In this document: piece by piece, positions 42,545 to 52,889 of the stretch
Position numbering within the stretch: the stretch's first letter is position 1
How the letters are laid out: each line of letters begins with the position of its first letter
NCBI GenBank assembly: GCA_021186555.1
Contig: JAJKFL010000042.1
Coordinates: 47,233,480 to 47,297,479, forward strand
DNA: 64,000 nt
Direction: 5' to 3'
Source of the DNA: Reticulitermes speratus
Taxonomy: Eukaryota; Arthropoda; Insecta; Blattodea; Rhinotermitidae
Made by a program: the position numbers and the translations under genes
Notes under the pieces: generated by a model
The model's input: the letters and a program-made list of their open reading frames with translations, nothing else
Told to the model about the DNA's origin: nothing
The model's database searches: none

Positions 42545-44318
42545 TCCAGCGTTCTGTTAGTTTCTCTGTGTAAGGCTCATGTATCTTCCTCTGCACCTCA
42601 TTCTGTTAGTTTCTCTGTGTAAGGCTCATGTATCTTCCTCTGCACCTCATTCTGTTATTTTCTCTGTGTAAGGCTCATGTATCTTCCTCTGCACCTCATT
42701 CTGTTAGTTTCTCTGTGTAAGGCTCATGTATCTTCCTCTGCACCTCATTCTGTTAGTTTCTCTGTGTAAGGCTCACGTATCTTCCTCTGCACCTCATTCT
42801 GTTAGTTTCTCTGTGTAAGGCTCACGTATCTTCCTCTGCACCTCATTCTGTTAGTTTCTCTGTGTAAGGCTCACGTATCTTCCTCTGCACCTCATTCTGT
42901 TAGTTTCTCTGTGTAAGGCTCATGTATCTTCCTCTGCACCTCATTCTGTTAGTTTCTCTGTGTAAGGCTCATGTATCTTCCTCTGCACCTCATTCTGTTA
43001 GTTTCTCTGTGTAAGGCTCATGTATCTTCCTCTGCACCTCATTCTGTTAGTTTCTCTGTGTAAGGCTCATGTATCTTCCTCTGCACCTCATTCTGTTAGT
43101 TTCTCTGTGTAAGGCTCACGTATCTTCCTCTGCACCTCATTCTGTTAGTTTCTCTGTGTAAGGCTCACGTATCTTCCTCTGCACCTCATTCTGTTAGTTT
43201 CTCTGTGTAAGGCTCATGTATCTTCCTCTGCACCTCATTCTGTTAGTTTCTCTGTGTAAGGCTCACGTATCTTCCTCTGCACCTCATTCTGTTAGTTTCT
43301 CTGTGTAAGGCTCACGTATCTTCCTCTGCACCTCATTCTGTTAGTTTCTCTGTGTAAGGCTCACGTATCTTCCTCTGCACCTCATTCTGTTAGTTTCTCT
43401 GTGTAAGGCTCACGTATCTTCCTCTGCACCTCATTCTGTTAGTTTCTCTGTGTAAGGCTCATGTATCTTCCTCTGCACCTCATTCTGTTAGTTTCTCTGT
43501 GTAAGGCTCATGTATCTTCCTCTGCACCTCATTCTGTTAGTTTCTCTGTGTAAGGCTCATGTATCTTCCTCTGCACCTCATTCTGTTAGTTTCTCTGTGT
43601 AAGGCTCATGTATCTTCCTCTGCACCTCATTCTGTTAGTTTCTCTGTGTAAGGCTCACGTATCTTCCTCTGCACCTCATTCTGTTAGTTTCTGTGTGTAA
43701 GGCTCACGTATCTTCCTCTGCACCTCATTCTGTTAGTTTCTCTGTGTAAGGCTCATGTATCTTCCTCTGCACCTCATTCTGTTAGTTTCTCTGTGTAAGG
43801 CTCATGTATCTTCCTCTGCACCTCATTCTGTTAGTTTCTCTGTGTAAGGCTCACGTATCTTCCTCTGCACCTCATTCTGTTAGTTTCTCTGTGTAAGGCT
43901 CACGTATCTTCCTCTGCACCTCATTCTGTTAGTTTCTCTGTGTAAGGCTCATGTATCTTCCTCTGCACCTCATTCTGTTAGTTTCTCTGTGTAAGGCTCA
44001 CGTATCTTCCTCTGCACCTCATTCTGTTAGTTTCTCTGTGTAAGGCTCACGTATCTTCCTCTGCACCTCATTCTGTTAGTTTCTCTGTGTAAGGCTCACG
44101 TATCTTCCTCTGCACCTCATTCTGTTAGTTTCTCTGTGTAAGGCTCACGTATCTTCCTCTGCACCTCATTCTGTTAGTTTCTCTGTGTAAGGCTCACGTA
44201 TCTTCCTCTGCACCTCATTCTGTTAGTTTCTCTGTGTAAGGCTCACGTATCTTCCTCTGCACCTCATTCTGTTAGTTTCTCTGTGTAAGGCTCACGTATC
44301 TTCCTCTGCACCTCATTC
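42545..44318 (+). repeat. 49-bp tandem array, ~36 near-identical units
   Basis: Unit CATTCTGTTAGTTTCTCTGT then GTAAGGCTCATGTATCTTCC and TCTGCACCT. Nearly the only variation is CATG or CACG in the middle of the unit. It begins right after a foldback element and its target duplication (42512-42524). Confidence 0.95.
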
Positions 44319-44598
44319 TCGAGCACCATCAACGTATGTTCTTCCCTTAATATGCGAGATCAAGTTTCACATTCATAAAACTGGCAACTCTGTATTTCTG
44401 TAAAATTTAATGGTTACCTTTATAGATAGCCTACGGGAAGACATGGGTTTCTGAACCGAATGGTTGTGGTGATTGTAGTGTATTTGCTATGATAAAAGTA
44501 AAGTTGGTTGAAAATAAATTTCCTACAAAAATTTCAGACGCCAAATTTGGTACAGCGACAAAGGACCACCAGTTATAGACAGGTAGCTGATTGTAAAA

Positions 44599-45472
44599 TA
44601 CAGGGTGATTCAGCAAGAAAGGCCAGTATTCTGGGACGTGATATAGTCTCGGTCGTTGTCAGAAAAAAAAATTATATGTACAGGTGTCAAATTCCTAATG
44701 GTTACTGAGTTAGAGTTGTTTGAATCTACAAATACCAAAGCACTGTGAATGAGGCCGTGCCGTGGCTCAGGCGGTAAGTCGCCGGCCTCTCACCGCGGAG
44801 GCCCGGGTTCGATCCCGGTTCAGTCCATGTGGGATTTGTGGTGGACAAAGTGGCACTGGGACAGGTTTTTCCCCGAGTAATTCGGTTTTCCCCTGTCAAT
44901 TTCATTCCACCGGTGCTCCATTACTGGAAAAAATGAAAAAAAAAAACTGATCATCTTCCATCTTCGTCACAGGGTTGCATAAGAAGACTTAAGGCTGCGG
45001 TGCGTCCGTAGCATCTGCTGCGGGGCCCTTCAAAAAAAAAGCACTATGAATGGTAATAAAGGAAGAGGAATTACTTTGTTAATTATATTTTGATTTTAAT
45101 CTAATGTTTAAAATGACAAATTTGTTACAGTTCACAATAAATGTTAGAAAATCCCACCGTCAACCTCAGTGCAGTTTGCAACACGTGTGCTAAGATCACG
45201 TGTTGTTCGTCTCAGTTGATCTTCACGTGTCTTTATGCAGGTCAGCAGCATCCAAAATGCGAGCCAGCAATTCGTCTGTGTATCCACCTTTGTTTTGTAA
45301 ACTTCGCTCTTCATCCAACCCCCCCAAACAAAAATGTAACGGAGTTAGGTCTGGAGATTCAAACAGCTCTATCTCGGTAACCATTCAGAATTAGACACAT
45401 GTTTCTTCTCACAATGACAGATACTGTCACCTCCCAAAATATTGACCGTTCCTCCTGAACCACTCTGTATAT
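44599..45472 (-). mobile_element. Second mariner-like transposon remnant, carrying SINE-D
   Basis: Inverted ends TACAGGGTGATTCAGCAAGA and (reversed) TACAGAGTGGTTCAGGAGGA, each starting at TA. Minus strand about 45365-45135 encodes pieces of a transposase C-terminus: SPDLTPLHFCL, then WMKSEVYKTKVDT, then DELLARILDAA and REDQLRRTTRDLSTRVANCT, ending VDGGIF. At least three frame breaks. DNA of the SINE-D (44752-45037) interrupts it. Confidence 0.75.
44752..45037 (+). mobile_element. SINE-D reference copy, nested in a mariner-like element
   Basis: Head AGGCCGTGCCGTGGCTCAGG with A box GTGGCTCAGGCGG and B box GGGTTCGATCCCGG. Body TGGTGGACAAAGTGGCACTG, TCCACCGGTGCTCCATTACT, 3' end GCATCTGCTGCGGGGCCCTT then A9. 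Target duplications AAAGCACTGTGAATG (44737-44751) and AAAGCACTATGAATG (45038-45052), one mismatch in 15. Confidence 0.9.
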
Positions 45473-45954
45473 TTGTCAGCGTTGTTACTTCTGTTTGCGA
45501 CTAAAATCCTTGCGACGTAATTTAGGAAACTCTAAAACACTCTGTGTAGACAGAGCAGCTTCTTTAAGCTTCATTTCCTGAGCCTCACAACCTTTTGAGC
45601 CTGCCATTGCCCGGACTAATTAAATCTCATTCACTTGCCGTTGTTTTACGCAAAATCTTCCGTCAGAGGGCAGTTATGTCTCTCGTGGCCAGTGCATAAT
45701 TCAGTGGGGTTACGTCACGTTGCCCAGAATGTTGTGCTCGATTTGGAGCAACGTGTTTTCTCTTTGTTTGTTTGTTTGTTTGTTTGTGGCTGTAGCAAAC
45801 TGCTCACAATTCGTACATACGTAGAGCCACAAATTCAAATTAGTCACAACAAGCGGTAAAGAGTCTGTCTTCCAGCAGAATATTTTGATTTAAACGGTAG
45901 GAGGTAGCAGGAGGATGGAGAAAATTTCATGACGAAGAACTTCCTGGTTTTTAC
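45473..45954. other. No recognised feature
   Basis: Only the GTTT microsatellite. Confidence 0.45.
45761..45787 (+). repeat. (GTTT)n microsatellite
   Basis: Six copies of GTTT. Confidence 0.9.
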
Positions 45955-46125
45955 TCTTCGCCAGGCTAGCTCAGTCATCATAGTTGCTGTGTTAAGGTCT
46001 GGACGACACGTGTATCGGAATTCAATTTCCGGTACAGACAGGGTTTTTTTCACTTGCGCTCGGCGTCCATAGCAGCTTTGTGGTCCGTCCACTTTCCAAT
46101 ACAGTTTTAGAACCGAGGCATAGAT
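45955..46125 (+). mobile_element. Possible decayed SINE head
   Basis: GGCTAGCTCAGTCATCATAG resembles an A box and GGAATTCAATTTCCGGTAC a decayed B box about 50 bp later; the body resembles the central domain only weakly. Confidence 0.35.
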
Positions 46126-46139
46126 GTGAGGATAATCAA

Positions 46140-46312
46140 ACTGATCTGGCGTTGGAGTTCTGGACTGGATTAATCTGGCTCAGGGTGGCATCCTATGGCG
46201 GAATCTTGTGAAAGCGATGATGAATTTTCGGGTTTCATAAAAAAGCGGGGAACTTCTTGGCTGGCTAAGAAACTTGGTTTTTCAATTACTGTATTCCATG
46301 GAGTTAGTCGGT
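46140..46312 (+). repeat. LINE 3' end fragment, plus orientation
   Basis: Contains TGGATTAATCTGGCTCAGG, TTGTGAAAGCGATGATGAAT and a copy of the TTTCATAAAA block in the order expected of the LINE tail. No coding potential is left. Confidence 0.45.
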
Positions 46313-46459
46313 TAATTTAGTTCGCGTGTTGACCGCTTCGCTGATTCTTTGTACAATAGCTTGTTCAAGCTGATCCTCGGTAGAAAATAAATTTAAGTCG
46401 CCCTTCTACCAAATTAAACACCATGCCATAAATGCATGTGGGAGAACGGATGTATTGCT

Positions 46460-46660
46460 CCATGCATTCTTAACTTCGGCATTGATGAATGTGAATGATC
46501 AGCTTCACACCTCCGGCCGCTTTACCACCGGTAAATTAGTCCCCTGTACCTATTGGATAAGAGGGTGGATAGACTGGTCTCTAAACAAGTCTGGACCATT
46601 TGAAGAACACGGGTTTTACTTCTGTTAGGAAACGAACCCCCAATTCCATATAATTTGTGA
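46460..46660 (-). mobile_element. SINE-B copy, diverged
   Basis: CATTCTTAACTTCGGCATTG, CCGGCCGCTTTACCACCGGT and TAGGAAACGAACCCCCAATT match the reverse of the 3' module, central domain and B box. Confidence 0.65.
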
Positions 46661-46784
46661 TATTTTGATGGTTTTGGAAGGCTGTTATATTTATGTTCTG
46701 TCGACATATAATTCAAAGCTTTTATGGCGACTGAATTCAATAAAATATTCGCGGGTTAGCAGCCGCGTCAGGCGATTGAATGGC

Positions 46785-46830
46785 GATTGAACGAACGTTT
46801 CAAGGACCATCTCTATCCTCGTCATCAGGG
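46785..46830 (-). repeat. Hammerhead-core-like motif without stem I
   Basis: Minus strand CUGAUGACGAGGAUAGAGAU, then GGUCCUUGAAACGUUCGUU; AGGA/UCCU could pair in stem II. Confidence 0.35.
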
Positions 46831-46983
46831 AACTGACGTGTTTGATCCAGCTGGTTTTATATTTCCAAGTTTTGGTTCAATATCTGTTCTATTAGTTCCT
46901 AGCGTGTGTGTGTTCATGTCCTTGATAGTCCATCCAAGTGTAAGAAATCATCGTATTATGTCTGTATGCCTGTCTGCCATGTT

Positions 46984-47212
46984 TAACCTTTTAAAGCCTA
47001 TGGTTACTTGATGCATCAACAGTTTTAACGTTCAAAAATTCTACATTCTGCCCACACTGTATTTATGTGTACTGTATTTATATCAGAACAAGCAGCGACT
47101 TTTGCTTGTATATAACATAAAATGGTTTTTATAACCGAGATTAAAAGTGTTTACTGCGCGGTACGAACTGGAGCTTTAAATAAAACAGTTTACGCTTCGT
47201 GTTTAAAGGGTT
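46984..47212 (+). mobile_element. Single-unit copy of the 114-bp satellite element
   Basis: Inverted ends AACCTTTTAAAGCC and TTTAAAGGGTTAT. Between them are one diverged head (AAAATTCTACATTCTGCCCA) and one diverged unit (ATCAGAACAAGCAGCGACTT, TTTACTGCGCGGTACGAACT). About 229 bp. It looks like the ancestral, unamplified form. Confidence 0.75.
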
Positions 47213-48939
47213 ATTAATTACTGAGCCAGTTGGTTCATTGCCAAAAATGCTCCAGCACCTTAGCTGTCTTTCGTGAGTTTGAACATAAAATGAGGCTATT
47301 AATTTATAACATTTCTAAATTATGAATAAACTAATATCAGTTCAGAACAAGTTAAAAGAAAACTACGGTCTCGTGACCTCCCGAAACGCATTAAAAGACA
47401 CTTGTCGTCTTTCAGGGACGCTCACATAAACGGATTTAAGTTTCTCCGCAACGTTTATCAATATTCATGAACTTGCGAACACCTGGCGTCTCGATTTAGA
47501 AGGAATGGGGGTCACTGGAGTAGCTGAAACTGACTTAACTCTCCGAACAGTGAGATATTGCTTTTTGTTATCTTTCTTATAACCTTCATCGCATGACGAA
47601 ACTTCGTTAATTTCATAGAAATACAAAACGCAATGTGGCTGAGTCACACTTTGGCATTACTCAAACAGCCACCTGGAATATGCTGGAGGGATTCATAAAC
47701 GTCTCTGTGATTTACGCCTAGTTATCTTTCCCTTGTGTTGGCGATGCAGTATTTCCAGTTGTATTAACATCGCGAGAGCTAAATAATAGTTTCGTGTAGA
47801 ATGTTAGCATCTTGAGCAATTCAATAGTACTTTATGTGCTGTCTTCCAAGGAACTGTTGTAGGACTATATTAGTTCACAGGGAGAATATCACAGAATTGG
47901 TTGATAGAGGTTTTGGTTGATCATTGAAATTTTTTATTGTACCGCACTTTCTTCAGTAAATAAAGTAGGGTTAATGATAAATCGCCTTGCTGTGTCTGTG
48001 TTCGTGTTTTAAACTCCTGAAATGACCGATTTTTACGAAACTTGCTATAAGCATGTGCCCATTTGATTCCTCGTGAACGTCATATTTTAACCTCATACAA
48101 TCAGTATTAACAACACTGCGGACGCTCGAACTACTGAGGTGGGAGCGACACTAGCACCGTTAAGGATCTCAAGTACTGTATTAGCTTTCGGTTTTGTTGG
48201 CGACAACAAATGAATCTTTGAAACGAAAACAGTGTGAAGTTTGGTATGGAAATAGATTTTTAAAATATGTTGATATATTTTGTACGTAATTTTGTTTCGA
48301 AGCAAACGATTAGAAACATGGTGACAATGCGAAATTTTCAGTTTATAGCCGATAAATTTAATGCGCACAGGATCTGTGTTCAACCCTTTGGGACAAGAAT
48401 TTATTTTTTCTAAAATAATGACAAAAAATGTTCCGTTGTCACCGGGGTTGACACACTACACAAACTGCAGGGGTGTACAGAAACGTCTTATAATAGGGAC
48501 GTTACTGGCATTGACTTAGTCGACCTTTGGAGTTTGTTTATGACACAAAAATAGACTAATACAACATTAGTCTAATAACAGTAGGCATAATAGATTCATG
48601 GAACTAGAAATCTTTCATTAGGACAGTCGGGTTCTTCAGTGCTGCTGGGAGCCCCTTGTCGGCGTTGTGTCGAATCTTTGTCTGGTCGGCGTTCTAACGC
48701 ATTTACACATTTTGATTAGGTCAGGGTGGTGCGTCGCTGTGACGCTGGTCTCCCCAGTCGCGTGCTTGCTAATTCGTTGGTGCCTTATGGTGTGTAACAC
48801 GTCGATATGGCTTGGCTACATTGATACGCGGGGCGCCGAACTGTATGAATTGACCGCAACGTCGAGAGGATAACAGAATAATGGACTACTTGATACCAGT
48901 CACGGACTCGACGACCAGGGAATTAGGATTATTTTCCGG
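47213..48939. other. No recognised feature over 1.7 kb
   Basis: The longest stretch without a repeat that I can name. Frames are at most 96 codons (minus, 48093-48383) with no recognisable motif. If a host exon is present anywhere in this window this is a reasonable place to look, but I see no splice-bounded coding block. Confidence 0.4.
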
Positions 48940-49725
48940 GCGGGGCCATTGTTGTCCAAGGCAGGGGCACTGTTGTCCAAGGGGAGGGGCATTGTTGTCC
49001 AAGGAAGGGGCATTGTCCAAGGCAGGGGCACTGTTGTCCAAGGCAGAGACACTGTTGTCCAAGGCAGGGGCACTGTTGTCCAAGGCAGGGGCATTGTTGT
49101 CCAAGGCAGGGGCATTGTTGTCCAAGGCAGGGGCACTGTTGTCCAAGGCAGAGACACTGTTGTCCAAGGCAGGGGCACTGTTGTCCAAGGCAGGGGCATT
49201 GTTGTCCAAGGCAGGGGCATTGTTGTCCAAGGCAGAGACACTGTTGTCCAAGGCAGGGGCACTGTTGTCCAAGGCAGGGGCACTGTTGTCCAAGGCAGGG
49301 GCACTGTTGTCCAAGGCAGGGGCACTGTTGTCCAAGGCAGGGGCATTGTTGTCCAAGGCAGGGGCATTGTTGTCCAAGGCAGGGGCATGTTGTCCAAGGC
49401 AGGGGCACTGTTGTCCAAGGCAGGAGACACTGTTGTCCAAGGCAGGGACACTGTTGTCCAAGGCAGGGGCATTGTTGTCCAAGGCAGGGGCACTGTTGTC
49501 CAAGGCAGGCACTGTTGTCCAAGGCAGGGGCACTTGTTGTTTAGCAGGCATGTCAAGGAAGGGGCATTGTCCAAGGCAGGGGCACTGTTGTCCAAGGCAG
49601 AGACACTGTTGTCCAAGGCAGGGGCACTGTTGTCCAAGGCAGGGGCATTGTTGTCCAAGGCAGGGGCATTGTTGTCCAAGGCAGGGGCATTGTTGTCCAA
49701 GGCAGAGACACTGTTGTCCAAGGCC
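48940..49725 (+). repeat. 21-bp tandem array (~37 units) joined to a SINE-B body
   Basis: Unit GGGGCATTGTTGTCCAAGGCA with a common variant that has GAGACACTG in place of GGGGCATTG, and a few units with indels (around 49010, 49390, 49430, 49540). Most frames on both strands stay open because 21 is a multiple of three and no unit has a stop. The array ends at the SINE-B central domain. I see no gene in it. Confidence 0.9.
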
Positions 49726-49945
49726 TCCACATCGCCTGTTGGGCCCACCCAGCCTTCTGTCCGATGGGCAGCGGATGGAGATTGGTGGTTCTGCCCCCGG
49801 GGATAAAGCAGTTGAGGCATGAAGCTAACCTGTCGTCTCCACTTGGTACCGAGGTCAGTGCATGGACCTTTACCTCCATTTATCCATACGTCTGTATGGC
49901 GTTGTGCTTAATAAGCAAAAGGACAACTTTGCGTTACTTTACACC
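49726..49945 (+). mobile_element. SINE-B body downstream of the 21-bp array
   Basis: TTGGGCCCACCCAGCCTTCT, CCCCCGGGGATAAAGCAGTT, TTGGTACCGAGGTCAGTGCA and AAGCAAAAGGACAACTTTGC follow the order of the SINE-B central domain and 3' module. The head is replaced by the array. Confidence 0.75.
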
Positions 49946-50154
49946 GTATTGTACTGGTTAGTGCTTCTCCTGTCTGTGGGTCAGAGTCTTGGCTGTGAAA
50001 CGTAATATACTTACTGAGAGTTTACTTGGTTTTCATCAGTCACTCAGGACAAGTTCCGCCGCCAAAGGGCCTTACATTTCCTTTAAAACTCATTTCAAAT
50101 AATCGTGCCTTTAAGCGCTATACTTCTGTACATTTCTGCGACTTACTCCACAGA

Positions 50155-50970
50155 ACTGATTGGTTCTTAAGAAGCTAATAATGGCTTATCCATCAAGAAA
50201 TTCCCGCCCTTTATGAAATGTAAATGTTCAGTACCGTGTTCACAAAAGACAGCCACTGGTCCCTGATCTAAGACAAGCGAATATACTCTACACCAGTGGT
50301 TCCCAAAGTGGGCGGTACCGCCCCCTGGGGGGCGGTGGGATTACCGAGATGGGCGCTAATAGGTACGAGAGGTGGAAGGGAGCGCTGTTATTATCACAGG
50401 GGGGCGCTAGTAGACAAGTAGTGGATTTATTTTTATAATAAAATTCAAATAAAGTAATTTTTTTGTTAAAAATAAAAAATGAACTAAATTTCTTAGTATT
50501 TTAATTTATGAATCTTATTCAAGCACATATTGTTTTTTTAATAAACTATTGCTAGATGAATTATTGTTAATCATAAAAAATATAATAAATTTTAATTTAT
50601 TAATTAACACATAAAACATTAAGTTTAACTCTTATAATTTTAATTAAACGATTTTTTAAATATAAAATAAAAGTGGAAACTAAAGCGCATTTATGTTTTT
50701 TAAAAAAGGTTTGGGGGCGCTGTGGGTGTGTATATGGAACCAAGGGGGCGGTGGACCGAAAAAGTTTCGGAACCACTGCTCTACACACTCCGGCACGTTC
50801 CTTAAACTTTGTTAAGTTAACTTAGTTAAGTTAAGCTTAGTTCCTTGGTCTGTTCTACGTGTACACCAACTTCTTCTTCCATTAGGTTTTCAGATTAAAA
50901 TTTTGTACGTATTTTCATCGCTGTCACGCATGCTGTATGCCCTATATCTACCTTTATTTGGTCATTCTGG
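50155..50970 (-). pseudogene. LINE 3' end fragment split by a hAT MITE
   Basis: Two parts, 50155-50293 and 50779-50970, carry the fragment that is continuous at 29.6 kb (TCAAGAAATTCCCGCC at the left, then ATTAGGTTTTCAGATTAAAATTTTGTACG at the right, quoted in part). The 485-bp element at 50294-50778 interrupts it and duplicates 8 bp of it. Confidence 0.6.
50294..50778. mobile_element. hAT-type MITE with 8-bp target-site duplication
   Basis: 485 bp. Terminal repeats CAGTGGTTCCCAAAGTGGGC and, reversed, CAGTGGTTCCGAAACTTTTT. Target duplication CTCTACAC at 50286-50293 and 50779-50786, which fits the hAT pattern nTnnnnAn. Subterminal GGGGGGCGGTGG and GGGGGCGGTGGACC blocks are typical of this class. 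The interior is A+T-rich with no transposase. It interrupts a LINE 3' fragment. Confidence 0.92.
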
Positions 50971-51029
50971 TGTACAGGTAAAGGGTACAATTTTTTGTTC
51001 TGTCTTTATTATACCGCGGCTCTGAAGTT

Positions 51030-51295
51030 TGTGCCCAGTCTCAGGTAATTAGTCGCCGGCCTGTCACTTGGGAGGCTCGAATTCAATCCCATGCCAGTCG
51101 GTAAGGATTTGTGATGAACAAAGTGGCACTGGGCCTCGAAAAATGACGCGGCCTAGACCCCCAAGGGGCTGTCGAGCCATTGGGTTGGGGGGGGGAAATG
51201 TGGCACTGGGACAGGTTTCTCTCCGAGTACTTCGGTCATCTCCTGGGACTGTCTTCCTACCAATGCTCCATAATCATTCATCTGTTACTGACACT
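51030..51295 (+). mobile_element. SINE-D copy, diverged, carrying a nested SINE-C piece
   Basis: AATTAGTCGCCGGCCTGTCA (A-box side), CGAATTCAATCCCATGCC (decayed B box), AAGTGGCACTGGG split by the nested insertion, then GGGACAGGTTTCTCTCCGAG. Confidence 0.75.
51134..51199 (+). mobile_element. Severely truncated SINE-C 3' end, nested in SINE-D
   Basis: Only the last ~50 bp of SINE-C (CCTCGAAAAATGACGCGGCC to GGGGCTGTCGAGCCATTGGG), then a G-rich/A tail, between direct repeats GTGGCACTGGG at 51123-51133 and 51200-51210. A 5'-truncated insertion. Confidence 0.8.
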
Positions 51296-51339
51296 GTATA
51301 TATAATCTTAGTAATTGGCAGCGTCGTTAAATGGTAAAG

Positions 51340-51530
51340 TTACATATTAACTTTAAGTCACGTGGTAACTATACGCACCACATGCTTTGACATTAATGTA
51401 CTATGCGTTCTGCCCACACAGTGTTCGACGTGATTCCCTCAGTATAGAGCGAGAGAACAGTGTTAGCTGCTTGTTCTTTGTGATGGAGACTCGTCGTGTT
51501 TACTGTGGCGCAGAAAGGCAGTTATTAAAT
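51340..51530 (+). repeat. Decayed 114-bp satellite element
   Basis: ACGTGGTAACTATACGCACC, TATGCGTTCTGCCCACACAG and TCGTGTTTACTGTGGCGCAG occur in the order of head and unit. Confidence 0.55.
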
Positions 51531-51667
51531 ATGAAATTTATGGTTCAAATGTTTAAAAAATTCAGAAAATTAGCAGAGAAACTGTCTAGAGAGACAGGTG
51601 TGTTTAACAGAAGTGTTTAAACAGGAATTTCTTAAGTAAAGTTGAGGAAAATGTTAGAAGAGATGTG

Positions 51668-51855
51668 CGCTGTTCTGGGATATTACGCAACGTCGAGTGT
51701 TAATTCTGTACCGACGTTTCGGTACAAACTATGGGCCCCATCTTCAATTTTCAAGAACTTCTTGACCTTGGAAAATGGAAACCGATAGATTGTCCCGAAA
51801 CGTCGGTACAGAATTACCACTCGACGTTGCGTTTTATCCCAGAAGAGAGCAGCTT
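51668..51855. mobile_element. Foldback element, diverged
   Basis: TTCTGGGATATTACGCAACG and CTGTACCGACGTTTCGGTAC at the left, mirrored by CCCGAAACGTCGGTACAGAA and TATCCCAGAAGAG at the right. Confidence 0.75.
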
Positions 51856-52033
51856 CAAAATTGAGGAAAATTGTTGAAGTGCTGTTTGTGAAATGCTCCA
51901 TATGAATAGTGATATTTCGGTGGATTTGAGGCTCAGATAGCCTGACATGCTTCCAACAAACTGTGATTGATCAACTCACACCAACAAACGCACCAAAACA
52001 AGTTTTGTCACTGATTTCTTTATTAAAAGTTTA

Positions 52034-52078
52034 CCCCAATACGCATTTCGGCACTTCTACATTGCCATCATCAGGGGG
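52034..52078 (-). ncRNA. Hammerhead-type ribozyme motif with altered stem II
   Basis: Minus strand: CCCC, CUGAUGA, U, GGCA ... UGCC around loop AUGUAGAAG, GAA, AU-GCGU-AU, U, GGGG. Relative to 30.44 kb the stem II loop differs in length and sequence but the stem still pairs. Confidence 0.5.
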
Positions 52079-52162
52079 GATCGTTGGAGTTTGTACATAG
52101 ACCGATGTTCTTTGTTACATCAGAACAGTTGCGTCAGTATTCGTTATTACCACTTTGTATAA

Positions 52163-52513
52163 TAATAATAATTCTTGGCTCAACAGCCCTGTATGGGCCT
52201 GGGCCTCCTCTTGTCGAGGTTACTAAGTCATGCGCATTCATGGCAGCTGGTGACCGGCCAGCTAGCCGCGCTTAGTGTTCTATCTGGCAGGTAGTCAGGA
52301 GACTTGGATGAGAAATGGAGGCAATTTGCCCGTAAGGTTCTTTTACATGCCGTAAATCTACGACATGGGACCGACGGCTTTACTTCCCCTCCGAAGGAAG
52401 TGGTGCTCCGGATTTTTATCATCCTTAAAAATCCATCGACCTCGGTCGGGATCGAACCCGCGAACCTTGGGTCCAGTGGCGAGCACGCTAACCACTAGTC
52501 CACCGAGGTCGAC
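52163..52513 (-). mobile_element. SINE-E copy with 14-bp target-site duplication
   Basis: Exact duplications ACCACTTTGTATAA at 52149-52162 and 52514-52527. The tRNA-like head is at the right: reverse B box GGGATCGAACCCGCGAACC, reverse A box CGCTAACCACTAGTCCACCG. The ATT-rich run at the left is the 3' tail. The body has GTTCTTTTACATGCCGTAAA and TTTACTTCCCCTCCGAAGGA. The left end shares GGCTCAACAGCCCTGTATGG with the SINE-C 3' end, so SINE-C and SINE-E appear to share a tail. It is inserted into the ribozyme-bearing element at 51.97-52.75 kb. Confidence 0.88.
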
Positions 52514-52889
52514 ACCACTTTGTATAAAATTGTATAAAAATTGTACAATAGTAGCACTGTTAAATTGCTAAAATTAATAGTAAAACTGTGTGGTATATTA
52601 TATTAAACAACATGCTGTGATATAATTCATAAATTATTGACAGCGTGGTCCGGTGTGCTGTTTTGTGCCGGTTATCTGTGTGTATTGCTGTATGGTAGAA
52701 CCTCCTTCTTTCGTGTCTGCGTGGCCGTATGAGTTGATCAATTGTACAAAAATGCACGGTAAATATAACGTGAAAACTGTGATTGTTACCATAACCAGCA
52801 CCAACCGGTTAGCGTAATGTAGCTGGATTTTGCTCTCCGTGTGGTACACATAATTCAGCTGACCTTAGGTTAGTAAATCATGTCATGGT

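Larger units (their letters stand above)
51966..52745. mobile_element. Inverted-repeat ribozyme element interrupted by SINE-E
   Basis: Left arm ACACCAACAAACGCACCAAA, TTTACCCCAATACGCATTTC; inverted ends TTGATCAACTCACACC and GTATGAGTTGATCAA. Interior CAGCGTGGTCCGGTGTGCTG and GGTAGAACCTCCTTCTTTCG match the 30.2 kb interior. SINE-E (52163-52513) landed in it with an exact duplication. The right-arm ribozyme is not recognised. Confidence 0.65.

Noticed and set aside
42545..44318. CRISPR-like regular repeats
   Set aside because: The 49-bp units are head to tail with no unique spacers, and the context is an insect genome.
48881..49822. Frames of 313, 306, 285 and 221 codons on both strands
   Set aside because: A 21-bp repeat with no stop codon in most frames; not a repeat protein gene, since no frame is preferred and the array ends in a SINE.
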